From the NCBI RefSeq assembly GCF_900102945.1, contig NZ_FNGI01000002.1, forward strand, positions 1-64,000: DNA of 64,000 bases, written 5' to 3'. The position numbers were made by a program, and so were the translations under genes. This stretch comes from Modicisalibacter muralis. Its GTDB lineage: Bacteria > Pseudomonadota > Gammaproteobacteria > Pseudomonadales > Halomonadaceae. Below are positions 25,721 through 36,038 of this stretch, piece by piece. Every line of letters begins with the position of its first letter. The first letter of the stretch is position 1. Under the pieces are notes generated by a model. It saw only the letters and a list, made by a program, of their open reading frames with translations, was not told where the DNA came from and did no database searches.

Positions 25721-27133
25721 ATGGTACGAATCGACAAGAAAGCCACCCGCCTCTACGTGCTCGACACCAACGTCCTGATCCACGATCCCGCTGCGCTCTA
25801 TCAGTTCGAGGAACACGACGTCGTCATTCCCATGACCGTGCTCGAGGAACTCGACAAGCACAAGAATGGCATTCGCGAAATCGCCCGCACCGCCCGTCAG
25901 ATCAGCCGCACCCTTTCCGAACTCACCGCTCAGGTTACCTTCGACGAAATACAGCGTGGCATACCCTTGAGTGCCGGCGTCGCCGGTACCGGCCGTTTGC
26001 GTTTTCTGTGCTACAACGATTTGCGCCCTCTCGATCATCTGGAGGACAGCCCCGACAATCGCCTGCTTGCGGAAACCTGCCGCCTGCGCGACGAACGCCC
26101 CGATGCCTCGGTGATCCTGGTCACCAAGGACATCAATCTCAGGGTCAAGGCGTCGGCATTGAACGTGCCGGTGGAGGATTACCTCAACGATCGCGTGTTC
26201 AGCGACAACGACGCGATGATCGAGGGTACCAAGGTGTATACCGAGGCCGGCAAGGACGGCGCGGGCCTGTGGGAAACGCTGAACGTCGAGGTCAAGGTCG
26301 AGCGGGTCGATCACCACACCTTCTATCAACTCAGCGGCGAAATGCCCGACGATTGGCACCTTGGCATGCTGGTTTCCGATAGCGACAATGGCGCCGACTT
26401 CGAAGCCATCGTGCGCAACCTGACGCCCACCAGCGCACGCTTGCAGTTACTGACCAACTATCGCCATCACGCCGGCGTATGGGGCGTGCACGCCCACGAC
26501 AGCCGTCAGAACTTCACCCTCAACCTGTTGATGGACCCGGATATCGACCTGGTGACCATCGCCGGCAGCGCCGGCACCGGCAAGACCTTCATGACGCTCG
26601 CCGCGGCCTTTCAGCAGACGCTGGACACCAAGCTTTTCGAGCGCATCGTGTTCACCCGCGCGCCGATCCCGATGGGCGAGGATATCGGCTTTCTACCCGG
26701 CACCGAGGAGGAAAAGATGTCGCCGTGGATGGGCGCCTTCCACGACAACATGGACAACCTGCTGCGCGACGAGAAGGACGGCAGCTCGAGCTGGAGCGAG
26801 GGTGCCACACGCCAGTTGATCGGCTCGCGGGTGCAGATCCGCTCGCCGACCTTCATGCGTGGCCGCACCCTCAACGACACCTTCCTGATTATCGACGAGG
26901 CGCAAAACTTCACGCCCAAGCAATTGAAAGCGCTGATTTCACGCGCCGGGCGCAATACCAAGATCGTGTGCCTGGGCAATGTCGGCCAGATCGACACGCC
27001 CTACCTCACCGCCAACACCTGCGGCATGGCCGCCTTGGTCGAGCGTTTCCGCGACTGGCCACATGCCGGGCATGTCACGCTGAAGAGCGTCGAACGTTCA
27101 CGTTTGGCGTTGGCCGCCGAGGAGCTTTTATGA
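25721..27133 (+). CDS. PIN-domain PhoH-family ATPase
   Basis: 470 residues. The start at MVRIDKKATRLYVLDTNVLIHDP has AAGGAG upstream. The N-terminal PIN domain (about 10-150) keeps its acidic residues (LDTNVLIHD and VILVTKDINLRVKA). The C-terminal PhoH ATPase has Walker A GSAGTGKTFM at about residue 281 and Walker B TFLIIDEAQN. PIN-PhoH proteins are RNA-unwinding and cleaving enzymes. It stands alone and ends at a strong stem-loop. Confidence 0.9.
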   Translation: MVRIDKKATRLYVLDTNVLIHDPAALYQFEEHDVVIPMTVLEELDKHKNGIREIARTARQISRTLSELTAQVTFDEIQRGIPLSAGVAGTGRLRFLCYNDLRPLDHLEDSPDNRLLAETCRLRDERPDASVILVTKDINLRVKASALNVPVEDYLNDRVFSDNDAMIEGTKVYTEAGKDGAGLWETLNVEVKVERVDHHTFYQLSGEMPDDWHLGMLVSDSDNGADFEAIVRNLTPTSARLQLLTNYRHHAGVWGVHAHDSRQNFTLNLLMDPDIDLVTIAGSAGTGKTFMTLAAAFQQTLDTKLFERIVFTRAPIPMGEDIGFLPGTEEEKMSPWMGAFHDNMDNLLRDEKDGSSSWSEGATRQLIGSRVQIRSPTFMRGRTLNDTFLIIDEAQNFTPKQLKALISRAGRNTKIVCLGNVGQIDTPYLTANTCGMAALVERFRDWPHAGHVTLKSVERSRLALAAEELL

Positions 27134-27174
27134 CATCGAACACGGCATGAATGCCTGATAGCAGCGAGCCACGG

Positions 27175-27206
27175 GCTACGAGCACGCCACCGGCGTGGCT
27201 CGTAGC
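27175..27206. terminator. Stem-loop between convergent phoH-like and zinc-ribbon genes
   Basis: GCTACGAG-CACGCC-ACC-GGCGTG-G-CTCGTAGC gives a 14-bp stem with one bulge. It directly abuts the stop of the minus-strand gene. No U run is evident, so it may be a bidirectional, factor-assisted terminator. Confidence 0.55.
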
Positions 27207-27434
27207 TCAGTGCTTATGATCGGCATTGATCGCCTTTTCGATCAACGCCTCGCTCTCGCTGCCCGGCCCCTTGGCCAGAATGGTCTGGGCCTCGTGGTAG
27301 AGGCAGATGTAGGCATTGCAGGACGCGCAGAACACCTTGTCATCGGGGTTGTGCACCTCGGATACGCGCATCAGGTGGCTGCCGCAGTTGGGGCAACCCA
27401 CCGGCAGGCGCAGTTCCTCGGAAAGATCGGTCAT
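27207..27434 (-). CDS. Small zinc-ribbon protein of unknown function
   Basis: 75 residues from MTDLSEELRLP, with AAAGGAG nine bases before the ATG. Two CxxC pairs, CPNCGSH and CASCNAY, make a zinc ribbon, followed by an acidic helical tail ending HKH. No family is recognised with certainty. It is convergent with the PhoH gene and has no obvious partner. Confidence 0.7.
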   Translation of the reverse strand: MTDLSEELRLPVGCPNCGSHLMRVSEVHNPDDKVFCASCNAYICLYHEAQTILAKGPGSESEALIEKAINADHKH

Positions 27435-27523
27435 GGGCATGCTCTCCTTTGCCACGCATAGGCGGTAATACCTATGCTTTACACCCTTGGGGTGGTCGAG
27501 GATTAATCAAGCGGCGGCGCCAT

Positions 27524-27562
27524 GCTTGAACATCAGGCTTGAACATCAGGCTTGAACACCAG
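27524..27562 (+). repeat. Three 13-base tandem repeats at the end of the DUF938 gene
   Basis: Units GCTTGAACATCAG at 27524-27536 and 27537-27549 and GCTTGAACACCAG at 27550-27562. The DUF938 stop codon lies inside the array. Thirteen is not a multiple of three, so copy number changes would alter the C-terminus. Confidence 0.85.
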
Positions 27563-28162
27563 GCTAAGATTGTTGGCCGGCATCTCGACGACACGCTCGA
27601 GCGTCAGGCCATGCGACTGACCGAGGGACTCGACGGTCTCGAGATCGCGAATGCCCCAGCGCGCATCGCGACGTCGCAAGTCGGCATCGAAGGCGGCGTT
27701 GCTCGGCGCGGTATGGCTGCCCTCGCGCTTGAAGGGGCCATATAGATACAGCACGCCACCGACCGGCAGGCGCTGGGCTTCGGCGAACAGCGCCTCGGCC
27801 GCCTCCCACGGGGCGATATGCAACATATTGATGCACACCAGGGCGTCGTAATCCACGCTGGGCCAGGGGCGCCGCGTCACGTCCAGCGCCAATGGCGCGC
27901 GCAGGTTGGGTGGGCCGCCCTTGGCGCGCCAGGCACTGATCGATGCCCTGGCCGCCACATTGGCATCGCTCGGATACCAGGTCACCTGAGGCAGGTGATA
28001 GGCGAAATGAAAGGCATGTTCACCGCTGCCGCTGGCGATCTCGAGCACGGTGCTATCCTGGGGCAATATCTCATTCAATACCCCGAGAATAGGGTCGCGA
28101 TTGCGCTGCACAGCGGGGCTGGAAAGACGTTCATCGACACCCTGATTATCGAACCCGTTCAT
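27533..28162 (-). CDS. DUF938 protein, SAM-dependent methyltransferase-like
   Basis: 209 residues from MNGFDNQGVDERLSSPAVQRNRDPIL, the conserved family N-terminus; the longer open frame upstream crosses the AraC gene start and is not supported. A Rossmann-type SAM site is seen in VLEIASGSGEHAFHFA, with LVCINMLHIAPWEAAEALF and YLYGPFKREG further on. Family members are assumed methyltransferases without known substrates. The last residues come from a 13-base repeat array. Confidence 0.8.
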   Translation of the reverse strand: MNGFDNQGVDERLSSPAVQRNRDPILGVLNEILPQDSTVLEIASGSGEHAFHFAYHLPQVTWYPSDANVAARASISAWRAKGGPPNLRAPLALDVTRRPWPSVDYDALVCINMLHIAPWEAAEALFAEAQRLPVGGVLYLYGPFKREGSHTAPSNAAFDADLRRRDARWGIRDLETVESLGQSHGLTLERVVEMPANNLSLVFKPDVQA

Positions 28163-28277
28163 ACGACCCCCGCGTTTCGGTAAATAAGAGTCTCGGTAAA
28201 AGATCATGGTCTTTATCATCAGGTAAGCATGCCCACCGCATGGCGTCCATAGGTAAAGCAATAGGGGAATGACATTC

Positions 28278-29213
28278 ATGACGGAGCACTTGATTCCCGC
28301 CCTGGGAACGCAACAGGCGCACCCATCGCCGCAGCGGGATTTGGCAAGCGCGGTGGCAAGATTGACGCCCGAGGACGGCATCTTTCCCTCGGCGATCCCG
28401 ACGCTGTCGCTGATGCGCGCCAGCGCAGCATCGCCACCCACGGCGTGTATCACCGAGCCCAGCCTGTGCGTCGCCATACAGGGGCGCAAGCGCATGACGC
28501 TGGCCGGCCGGGCGTTCACTTACGACCCGCTCCACTATCTGGTCGTCTCGCTAGACCTGCCCGTCACGGCGCAGATCATCGAAGCCTCGGCCGAGGCGCC
28601 GTATTTATGCGTGAAGCTGGATATCGACTTCAGGATTTTGGGGGAATTGCTGCTCGAGAAGACGCCCGGCGAGCGGACGGAAAGAGCGGGCGACCCTGGT
28701 GGGCTTTTCGTCGCGCCGATGTCCGGTTCGTTGATCGACTCGCTGCTGCGCCTGATACACCTGCTGGACCGACCCCACGAGATTCCCGTGCTGGCCCCGC
28801 TGGTGCTGCGCGAGATTCATTATCGCGTGCTGTGCGGCGAGTTGGGCCATCGCTTGCGCGATCTCATCGCCATCAACGGACAGGAGAAGTCCATCGTCGA
28901 GGTCATACGCCTGCTGAAGGCCCACTACGCCGAGCCGCTGCGCATCGAGAGACTCGCCACGGCGGTGCACATGAGCCCCTCCACGCTGCATCACCGCTTC
29001 AAGGCCATGACGTCGATGTCGCCCCTGCAGTTCCAGAAGCAGCTTCGCCTGCACGAGGCGCGCCGTTTGATGCTGGTCGAGGGAGCGAGCGCGGCGACCG
29101 CCAGTCACCGGGTCGGCTACAACAGCCCCTCGCAGTTCAGTCGCGAATATCGCCGGCTCTTCGGCGCCCCGCCGCAACAGGAAATCGCCCAACAGCGCGA
29201 TGTGGTGACTTAA
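28278..29213 (+). CDS. AraC-family transcriptional regulator
   Basis: 311 residues. The start at MTEHLIPALG has AGGGGA about 9 bases upstream. The N-terminal half is a cupin-like AraC_N sensor (PSLCVAIQGRKRMTLAGRAFTYDP). The C-terminal half holds two helix-turn-helix motifs (LRIERLATAVHMSPSTLHHRFKA; ASHRVGYNSPSQFSREYRRLF). It is convergent with the xdhC-iorBA block, overlapping xdhC by 4 bases at the stops, and may regulate it. Confidence 0.88.
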   Translation: MTEHLIPALGTQQAHPSPQRDLASAVARLTPEDGIFPSAIPTLSLMRASAASPPTACITEPSLCVAIQGRKRMTLAGRAFTYDPLHYLVVSLDLPVTAQIIEASAEAPYLCVKLDIDFRILGELLLEKTPGERTERAGDPGGLFVAPMSGSLIDSLLRLIHLLDRPHEIPVLAPLVLREIHYRVLCGELGHRLRDLIAINGQEKSIVEVIRLLKAHYAEPLRIERLATAVHMSPSTLHHRFKAMTSMSPLQFQKQLRLHEARRLMLVEGASAATASHRVGYNSPSQFSREYRRLFGAPPQQEIAQQRDVVT

Positions 29214-30190
29214 AGTCGTTCACGCCCATGATAAACGCCCACCACGTCGGCCATCACCGCCAGGGCGATCTCGGCCGGCGTCTTGCTGCCGATGTCCAGG
29301 CCGATCGGCATACGAATGCGCTCGACCTGCTCTCGGTCGAGCCCGCCCGAGCGCCGCAAGCGCTCGGCGCGTGTCGCCGAGGTCTTGCGCGAGCCCATCA
29401 CGCCGATGTAGAACGCCGGGGTTCGCAGCGCTTCGATCATCGCCAGGTCGTCGATGCGCGGATCGTGGGTCAGCGCCACCACCGCCGTCGAGGCGTGGCA
29501 GCCTTCGCGGGCGAGATACGACGACGGCAGTTCGGGACGCAGCTCGACATCCGCGACGTTGAAGGTGGCGATGAGTTCATCGCGCGGATCGCACACCACC
29601 ACCTCGAAGCCCAGGCTGCGCGCGAACTCGGCGCAGGCCACGGAGACCGGCGACACCCCGGCGATGACCAGGCGGCGCGTCGGCCCCATGCGAATGCACA
29701 CCCGATCACCCTTGCGCTGAATACGTGGACGTTGTCTTTCCGTCGGCGACGCCTCGTCGGTCTCGAGCCCCGTCGCCCCGGTTGCCAGGCTCACCTCGCG
29801 AACCAGACGACGCTGGCCATGCAGCGCCTCCCTGAGCGCGGTCAATAGCCGCAGCGATTCCCGCGTCGCCGGCAGGCGCTCCACCAGCACCTCGAGAATA
29901 CCGCCACAGGGCAATGCCAGGCGCTGCCGATCGTCTTCGGATTCGCCATAGCGAACGACCTGGACCGGGGACTGGAAGTCGCCGGCCTGAAGCCGCGCCA
30001 GGAAGTCTTCTTCCACGCAGCCACCGGACAGCGAGCCGACACAGTGGCCATCGCGGCGCGCCGCCAGCAGCGCCCCCGGTTCACGCGGCGACGAGCCGTA
30101 GGTCGCCAACACCGTGCACAGCCAGACATCCTCGCCCGCCTGGCTCCAGCGAGCCGCGCTTTCAACCACTTCATTGTCGAGAGGCTGCAT
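29210..30190 (-). CDS. xdhC: XdhC/CoxF-family molybdenum enzyme maturation factor
   Basis: 326 residues. The N-terminal XdhC_CoxI domain has [15 protein letters not shown] and [13 protein letters not shown]. The C-terminal Rossmann part has [24 protein letters not shown] and [18 protein letters not shown]. XdhC binds molybdenum cofactor and helps insert the sulfurated form into xanthine-dehydrogenase-type enzymes. It starts 3 bases after the large-subunit stop, so it belongs to the same operon and serves that enzyme. Confidence 0.88.
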   Translation of the reverse strand: MQPLDNEVVESAARWSQAGEDVWLCTVLATYGSSPREPGALLAARRDGHCVGSLSGGCVEEDFLARLQAGDFQSPVQVVRYGESEDDRQRLALPCGGILEVLVERLPATRESLRLLTALREALHGQRRLVREVSLATGATGLETDEASPTERQRPRIQRKGDRVCIRMGPTRRLVIAGVSPVSVACAEFARSLGFEVVVCDPRDELIATFNVADVELRPELPSSYLAREGCHASTAVVALTHDPRIDDLAMIEALRTPAFYIGVMGSRKTSATRAERLRRSGGLDREQVERIRMPIGLDIGSKTPAEIALAVMADVVGVYHGRERL

Positions 30191-30193
30191 GGT

Positions 30194-32455
30194 TCAAGTA
30201 GTCAGCTTATTGGTGAATGGCAGCTTGCGCAGGCGCGTGCCGGTGGCGTCGAAGATCGCGTTGGCCATGGCCGGCGCCAGCGGCGGCACGCCCGGCTCGC
30301 CCACCCCGGTCGGCGCCTGCGTGGAGGGCACGATATGCACCTCGACCGCCGGCATCTCGTTAATGCGCAGCACCGGATAATTATGGAAGTTGGTCTGCTG
30401 GACGACCCCCTTGTCCAGGGTGATCTCGCCGTGCAGCACGGCCGCCAGCGCGTAGCCGATGCCGCCTTCCATCTGCGCCTTGATGACGTCCGGATTGACG
30501 GCGACGCCGCAATCCACCGCGCACACCACGCGATCGACGCGATAGCTGCCGTCCTGCCTGACCGTGACCTCGGCGACCTGGGCGACGAAGGAGTTGAACG
30601 ACTCATGCACGGCAACGCCCCGGCCGCGCCGCTCGCCCTCGGCGCCGGGTTCGAGCGGCTGGCTCCAGCCGGCCTTGTCCGCGACCAGGTCCAGCACACC
30701 ACGATGGCGCGGATGCCCGCCCAGCAGCGCACGGCGAAACGCCACCGGATCCTGCCCGGCAGCCACCGCCGCTTCATCGATCAGGCTCTCGGTGGAGAAC
30801 GCCGTGTGGGTGTGGCCTACCGAACGCCACCACTGAATCGGTACGTCGATGTCCTGCGGCGTGTGCAGCTCGACCTGTAGATTGGGCACGTCGTAGGCCA
30901 GATTCGCGGCGCCCTCGACCGAAGTCGCGTCGACCCCGTCCTTGACCATGAACGCCTCCATGGCGGTACCGGCCGCGATCGACTGACCGACCAGACGCTG
31001 ATGCCAGGCGATGAGCTTGCCGTCGGCGTCCAGCGCGAGGCGCCCGCGATGGAAATTCATTGGCCGATAATAGCCGCCCCGGGTGTCGTCCTCGCGCATC
31101 CACACCAGTTTTACCGGCGCATCGATGCCGTTATCGCGTGCCGCTTTGGTGATCGAGACCGCCTCCAGCACGAAATCCGAATGCGGGTTGGCGCGCCGGC
31201 CGAAGCTGCCGCCGGCAAAGAGTTGGGCCAGACTGACCTTTTCCGGAGCGATGCCCAGCAACTCCGCGACGGCGCTCCGGTCCAGGCCTTGAAACTGCTC
31301 GCCGTGCCAGATATCGCAGCGCCCATCGCCGAGTTGAACCAGACAGTTCATCGGCTCCATGGCCGCGTGGGCGAGATAGGGGAACTCGTAATCGGCCTCG
31401 ATCAGTGTCGCCGGCTCGGCCAGTGCGGCATCCACGTCGCCACGCTGGCTCGCCATCGCCCCTTGCCCATCGGCCAACTCGCGATAACGCGCCATGATCT
31501 CGTCGCTGCCCAGCGTGAACGCCTGGCTCTCGTCCCATTCCACATTCAGTACGTCACGGCCCTGGCTCGCCGCCCAGGTGTTCGTTGCCAGCACCGCCAC
31601 GCCGTCGAAACGCCACGGACCACCGGCGAATCGCACGACATCGACCACGCCCGGCACCTTTCGGGCCTCGGTATCCTCGAAGCGCTTGACGGTGGCGCCG
31701 AAGCGGGGCGGGTGTGCCGCTACCGCCACCAGCATGCCGGGCAGTTTCATGTCCTGGGTGAAGATCGCGCTGCCATCAGTCTTGGCCGGGCTATCGGGGC
31801 GCGGCGTTTTCAACGTCCCGATCAGCGTGAAATCCTTGGGGTTCTTGAGCGTGACGTTACCTGGCACCGGCTGTTCGGCAGCGGCCTCGGCAAGCTGGCC
31901 AAAATCGGCTTCGCGGCCCGATCCGGCATGACGCACCAAGCTCTGTTCGACGCTAATGCTACTGGCGGGCACGCCCCACTGCGCGGCAGCCGCCGCGACC
32001 AGCATGGCACGCGCGGTCGCTCCGGCCATGCGCATCTGCTCATAGGAATTGGCGATGGCGGTGCTGCCGCCGGTGCCCTGCATGCCGAAGGCCAGGTTCT
32101 TGTAGCGCTCGGCATCGGCGGGCGCGCCTTCCACCCGTACGCGGCTCCAGTCGGCATCGAGTTCCTCGGCGACCAGAGTCGCCAGGCCGGTATAGGTGCC
32201 CTGACCCATTTCCAGATGCTTGGCGATTACCGTGACGCTGCCGTCGCTGTCGATGCGCACGAAGGCATTGGGCACGAAGTCGGCCTGCGTGGTCGCCGCC
32301 GAGGCGTTGGCGCTATCGACGAGCAACGGCGCCAGATAGACCCCCAGCGCGAGACCGGCCGTACCTTGCAGGAAACGCCGACGGCTGACGTTGATCACCG
32401 CCGTGCTTTGCTGACTTTCCTGCACGGGCGATGGCATGCGGTCGAGAATTCTCAT
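30194..32455 (-). CDS. Molybdopterin-binding large subunit of an IorB-type hydroxylase/dehydrogenase
   Basis: 753 residues. A twin-arginine leader ([15 protein letters not shown], about residues 24-38) sends it across the membrane folded. The body has the aldehyde-oxidase/xanthine-dehydrogenase molybdopterin fold in the single-chain order typical of isoquinoline 1-oxidoreductase beta subunits, with [34 protein letters not shown] and [18 protein letters not shown] near the end; the Glu in the last motif is the likely catalytic base. With the [2Fe-2S] subunit encoded upstream it oxidises an aldehyde or N-heterocycle. Substrate not determinable. Confidence 0.88.
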   Translation of the reverse strand: MRILDRMPSPVQESQQSTAVINVSRRRFLQGTAGLALGVYLAPLLVDSANASAATTQADFVPNAFVRIDSDGSVTVIAKHLEMGQGTYTGLATLVAEELDADWSRVRVEGAPADAERYKNLAFGMQGTGGSTAIANSYEQMRMAGATARAMLVAAAAAQWGVPASSISVEQSLVRHAGSGREADFGQLAEAAAEQPVPGNVTLKNPKDFTLIGTLKTPRPDSPAKTDGSAIFTQDMKLPGMLVAVAAHPPRFGATVKRFEDTEARKVPGVVDVVRFAGGPWRFDGVAVLATNTWAASQGRDVLNVEWDESQAFTLGSDEIMARYRELADGQGAMASQRGDVDAALAEPATLIEADYEFPYLAHAAMEPMNCLVQLGDGRCDIWHGEQFQGLDRSAVAELLGIAPEKVSLAQLFAGGSFGRRANPHSDFVLEAVSITKAARDNGIDAPVKLVWMREDDTRGGYYRPMNFHRGRLALDADGKLIAWHQRLVGQSIAAGTAMEAFMVKDGVDATSVEGAANLAYDVPNLQVELHTPQDIDVPIQWWRSVGHTHTAFSTESLIDEAAVAAGQDPVAFRRALLGGHPRHRGVLDLVADKAGWSQPLEPGAEGERRGRGVAVHESFNSFVAQVAEVTVRQDGSYRVDRVVCAVDCGVAVNPDVIKAQMEGGIGYALAAVLHGEITLDKGVVQQTNFHNYPVLRINEMPAVEVHIVPSTQAPTGVGEPGVPPLAPAMANAIFDATGTRLRKLPFTNKLTT

Positions 32456-32479
32456 GTCAAGGCTCCTTTGGCAAATGCG

Positions 32480-32938
32480 TCAGGCAAGCGTGCTGGCGGC
32501 ATCGTGAATGGCGGCGCGGATACGCACGTAGGTCGCGCAGCGGCAGATGTTGCCACCCATGGCGTTGTCGATATCGTCATCGCTGGGATTGCGATTGCCA
32601 TTCAGCAGCGCGGTTGCCGTCATGATCTGCCCCGACTGGCAGTAGCCGCACTGCACCACATCGAGCTTGCGCCATGCCGTCTGCACGGCCTCGCCGACCG
32701 GGTTCTCGCCGACGGCCTCGATGGTCGTCACCTGCTTGCCGACGGCGGCGGAAACCGGCGTGACGCACGAACGGGTCGGCTGCCCATCGAGATGCACGGT
32801 ACAGGCGCCGCACAACGACATGCCGCAACCGTATTTGGTCCCGGTGAGGTCCGCGACATCGCGCAGCGCCCACAGCAGGGGCATCTCGTCGGGTACATCG
32901 AGTTGGTGGGATTCACCGTTGATCGTCAGAGTCGCCAT
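32480..32938 (-). CDS. [2Fe-2S] small subunit of the IorAB-type enzyme
   Basis: 152 residues, start with GAGGAG close upstream. The N-terminal plant-type cluster is [18 protein letters not shown] and the C-terminal cluster is [12 protein letters not shown] plus [13 protein letters not shown]. This two-cluster pattern is that of IorA and related small subunits. It passes electrons from the molybdenum site to an external acceptor, often a cytochrome. No cytochrome subunit gene is adjacent. Confidence 0.92.
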   Translation of the reverse strand: MATLTINGESHQLDVPDEMPLLWALRDVADLTGTKYGCGMSLCGACTVHLDGQPTRSCVTPVSAAVGKQVTTIEAVGENPVGEAVQTAWRKLDVVQCGYCQSGQIMTATALLNGNRNPSDDDIDNAMGGNICRCATYVRIRAAIHDAASTLA

Positions 32939-33041
32939 GATTCTCCTCGCGTTCTTCTGATTATGTGCAACATGGCGCGTCGCGGGGGCGCCATGCTGCC
33001 GAGTGAGTCGCTGAAAGATTCGAAGCCAGCCCCTGGAGGCT

Positions 33042-33078
33042 GGCTGGGTCCCGAGCGGTTCGCCTTCGGGACCCAGCC
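33042..33078. terminator. Strong stem-loop downstream of the aldo/keto reductase gene
   Basis: Thirteen perfect base pairs (GGCTGGGTCCCGA at 33042-33054 with TCGGGACCCAGCC at 33066-33078), overlapping an alternative CCAGCC/GGCTGG hairpin at 33026-33043. It lies between the iorA start and the aldo/keto reductase stop. No clear U run. Confidence 0.5.
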
Positions 33079-33151
33079 AAGTATAGAAAGGAAGCTTGCG
33101 AAGCGATTAGCTCATTAATGGCGGATGATTGCCTAATCCTGCCGTTGGCTG

Positions 33152-34141
33152 TCACCTGCCTACCGTGGCCATCCCCTCCTCCCCATAGCGGGAGCCGGCG
33201 GCAGCACGTGGCGGAAAGATGGCAGCGAGGCGTTGCAGGTCGTCATCGCCGAGAGTCAGATTCAGGGTGGCCAGGTTTTCCTGCAGGTAGCGGCGGCGCT
33301 TGGTACCGAAGATGGGCACGATGTCCTTACCCTGGGCCAGTACCCAGGCGAGCGCCAATTGGGCGGGCAGTACGCCTTTCTCCTCGGCCAGAGCCTTTAC
33401 CCGTTCCACCAGTTGCAGGTTCTTCTGGAAGTTTTCGCCCTGAAAGCGAGGGTTGTGGCGACGGAAGTCGTCGACATCGAAGTCCTCCGGGGACTGAATG
33501 GCGCCGGTGAGAAAACCCCTGCCCAGTGGACTGTAGGGCACGAATCCCACACCCAGCTCGCGGCAGGTTTGTAGCGGGCCTTCTTCGGCATCACGCGTCC
33601 ATAGCGAATATTCGGTTTGCAGCGCGGTGATCGGATGAACCGCATGGGCTCGGCGCAGGGTGTCGGGCGCCGCTTCGCTCAGGCCCAGGTAACGCACCTT
33701 GCCCTCTTCGACTAACTCGGCCATGGCGCCGACGGTATCCTCGATAGGCACCGTGGGGTCGATACGATGTTGGTAGTAAAGATCAATGGTTTCCACATCG
33801 AGCCGCTTCAGGCTGCCCTCCACGGCGCGACGCACATACTCGGGGCGACCGTTGACGCCTCGGGCATACGGGTCGTCGTCGGCACGCTGAATACCGAACT
33901 TAGTTGCCAGGAACACCTGCTCGCGCTTGCCGGCGAGCGCCTTGCCCACCAATTCCTCGTTGGTATGCGGACCGTACATGTCGGCGGTATCGATCAGGGT
34001 GACACCCTTTTCCAACGCCGCGTGAATCGTGGCGATGGATTCCCGGTCGTCCCTGTGCCCGTAGAAATCGCTCATGCCCATGCAGCCCAAACCCAGGGCG
34101 GACACGCGAGGACCGCCGTTACCCAGTTGACGTGTTTGCAT
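33152..34141 (-). CDS. Aldo/keto reductase (AKR13-like)
   Basis: 329 residues from [28 protein letters not shown], with AAGGAGA seven bases upstream. The AKR tetrad is visible: Asp and Tyr in [19 protein letters not shown], Lys in FLATKFG and His in YYQHRID. NADPH binding is suggested by [12 protein letters not shown]. It reduces small aldehydes or ketones; true substrate unknown. It is divergent from a LysR gene that probably controls it. Confidence 0.9.
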   Translation of the reverse strand: MQTRQLGNGGPRVSALGLGCMGMSDFYGHRDDRESIATIHAALEKGVTLIDTADMYGPHTNEELVGKALAGKREQVFLATKFGIQRADDDPYARGVNGRPEYVRRAVEGSLKRLDVETIDLYYQHRIDPTVPIEDTVGAMAELVEEGKVRYLGLSEAAPDTLRRAHAVHPITALQTEYSLWTRDAEEGPLQTCRELGVGFVPYSPLGRGFLTGAIQSPEDFDVDDFRRHNPRFQGENFQKNLQLVERVKALAEEKGVLPAQLALAWVLAQGKDIVPIFGTKRRRYLQENLATLNLTLGDDDLQRLAAIFPPRAAAGSRYGEEGMATVGR

Positions 34142-34268
34142 CCCTGTCTCCTTGTCGAATAAGGCCAAAATCAGCCCAAGGCAGTGTGCGTATTCGCAAT
34201 TACTAGATAAACAGGCGTTAATGGTTAACTCTATTCAGAAAATTTAAACAATAGATACGGGAAACAAC

Positions 34269-35171
34269 ATGGATCGCTTCAAGGCCATGCACGTGTTTAC
34301 TCGGGTGGTCGAGGCAGGCAGCTTCACCCGTGCCGCCGAAACCCTGGAGATGCCGCGAGCCACGGTGACGGCCGCCATCCAGCAATTGGAAGCGCATCTC
34401 GGCGTTCGACTGCTGTACCGCACGACCCGCCGAGTCTCGTTGACGCTGGATGGCGGCGCCTATTACGAGCGCTGCCTACGCCTGCTTGACGAACTGGCCG
34501 ATACCGAGGCCATGTTTGCCGATCAGCATCGGCCCACCGGGCGTCTCAAGGTCAATTTGCCAGGGCCGCCGGCACGCCGGGTGATCATCCCTGCGCTAAT
34601 GGCCTTCTGCGATAAATACCCGCGAATCGACCTGGAAATGGGTGTCAGCGATCACCCGGTGGATCTCATCCAGGAGGGCGTCGACTGCGCGCTACGCATC
34701 GGGCCGCTAGCCGATTCCAGCCTGATCGCTCGACGGCTGGGGCAACTCACCGAAATCAGCTGCGCCGCGCCGGCCTATCTCGAGCGCCACGGCACCCCAC
34801 GAACCCCGGCGGATCTCGACCGGCATCTGAGCGTCAACTATCACTCGGGTCGCACCGGCCGGCCGCTACCCTGGGAGTACACCGAAGATGGCAAGCTACG
34901 TGAGGTCACGATGGCCGGCCGGCTTACCGTGGACAATGCCGAAGCTTATATCTCCGCCGCCCTGGCCGGCTTTGGACTGGTGCAGGTGCCGCTCTACACG
35001 GCGCACCATTACCTACAGCGCGGCGAACTGGTGGAAGTGCTGACCGAACATCGCCCCGCGCCCAGCCCAATGTCCGTGGTCTATCCGTATAACCGCCATC
35101 TATCGAGCAAGGTGAAGGTATTCGTGGAATGGCTGACCCATACCCTGCGCGATCAGCCAGGCATGGTTTGA
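34269..35171 (+). CDS. LysR-family transcriptional regulator
   Basis: 300 residues. The N-terminal helix-turn-helix is typical (MDRFKAMHVFTRVVEAGSF then LEMPRATVTAAIQQLE) and is followed by the effector domain with VDCALRIGPLADSSLIARRL. It belongs to the large CrgA/DmlR-like group. It is transcribed divergently from the aldo/keto reductase gene, with about 127 AT-rich bases between. Confidence 0.88.
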   Translation: MDRFKAMHVFTRVVEAGSFTRAAETLEMPRATVTAAIQQLEAHLGVRLLYRTTRRVSLTLDGGAYYERCLRLLDELADTEAMFADQHRPTGRLKVNLPGPPARRVIIPALMAFCDKYPRIDLEMGVSDHPVDLIQEGVDCALRIGPLADSSLIARRLGQLTEISCAAPAYLERHGTPRTPADLDRHLSVNYHSGRTGRPLPWEYTEDGKLREVTMAGRLTVDNAEAYISAALAGFGLVQVPLYTAHHYLQRGELVEVLTEHRPAPSPMSVVYPYNRHLSSKVKVFVEWLTHTLRDQPGMV

Positions 35172-35206
35172 TCCCGTCGATTGATTCGCGGGCTCTCGGG
35201 CCAGCG

Positions 35207-35947
35207 TTACTTGGTCGCGACGATAACCGGCGTATCGCGGTAGATATCCGCAAACAGGCGCTGGAGGTTGTCCACTTTCGGCCAATCGTGAACGACGATG
35301 TAGCGATGGTTCGGATTGCGGTAAGCGAAGTTCTGGTGATAAGCCTCGGCCGGGTAGAACGCGCTCAGCGGATCCACCTGGGTAACGATCGGCTTCTCGA
35401 AGACGCCAGCCTCGCCGAGCTGGGCTATATAAGCCTCGGCCATCGCTTGCTGCCGGTCATTGGCGTAGAAGATCGCCGAGCGATACTGCGGGCCAACATC
35501 CGGCCCCTGACGGTTCAGTTGGGTCGAATCATGGGCCACCGAGAAGTACACCTGCAACAGCTTGGCGTAGGAAATCGTCTGCGGATCGTAGGTGATTTGC
35601 ACGGCCTCGGCATGGCCGGTCCGCCCGGAACTGGTAGCGCGATAACTGGCGGTGCTGCTGTCGCCGCCGCTATAGCCGGAAACGACGTCGCTCACGCCGT
35701 CCAGGTGCTGGAACACGGCCTCCATGCCCCAAAAGCAACCGCCCGCCAGCACGGCAGTCTGGGTATCGGCCGTTGAAGACGCCGGTAGGTTCGTGCTCGG
35801 CGGCGGCAACTCCACGCCATCGCCGGCGGCCGAGGCGGTCGATTGCCACAAGGCGAACAGCGCGGCGCTCCACAGGGCTGCGCCCACTCCCAGCAGCGGC
35901 TTACCCCGCTTACGACCCGATGAAGGTGTCTTGAGTAATGACAACAT
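35207..35947 (-). CDS. msrA: Peptide methionine sulfoxide reductase A, exported or membrane-anchored
   Basis: 246 residues. The catalytic motif GGCFWGMEAVF (Cys about residue 71) and GHAEAVQITYDP and YHQNFAYRNP are standard MsrA. Unlike cytoplasmic MsrA it has an N-terminal hydrophobic segment (about 17-41, ending STASA), so it should repair oxidised methionine in the periplasm. The tail lacks an evident MsrB domain. AAGGAG precedes the start. Confidence 0.93.
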   Translation of the reverse strand: MLSLLKTPSSGRKRGKPLLGVGAALWSAALFALWQSTASAAGDGVELPPPSTNLPASSTADTQTAVLAGGCFWGMEAVFQHLDGVSDVVSGYSGGDSSTASYRATSSGRTGHAEAVQITYDPQTISYAKLLQVYFSVAHDSTQLNRQGPDVGPQYRSAIFYANDRQQAMAEAYIAQLGEAGVFEKPIVTQVDPLSAFYPAEAYHQNFAYRNPNHRYIVVHDWPKVDNLQRLFADIYRDTPVIVATK

Positions 35948-36038
35948 GGCATTGACTCCTTCTGAGTGAGGACACGTCCACGTTAGTCGCGAAGGCCGAC
36001 GGCATTCATCACGATTCGGTCACGATGTTAATCGCGAA

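Noticed and set aside
27524-27562. CRISPR-like repeats
   Set aside because: The units are directly adjacent 13-mers without spacers, and no cas genes are present. No CRISPR array was seen anywhere in the window.
31001-33118. A 705-codon plus-strand frame opposite the IorB and IorA genes
   Set aside because: It covers two real genes in antisense and shows no known domain or ribosome site.
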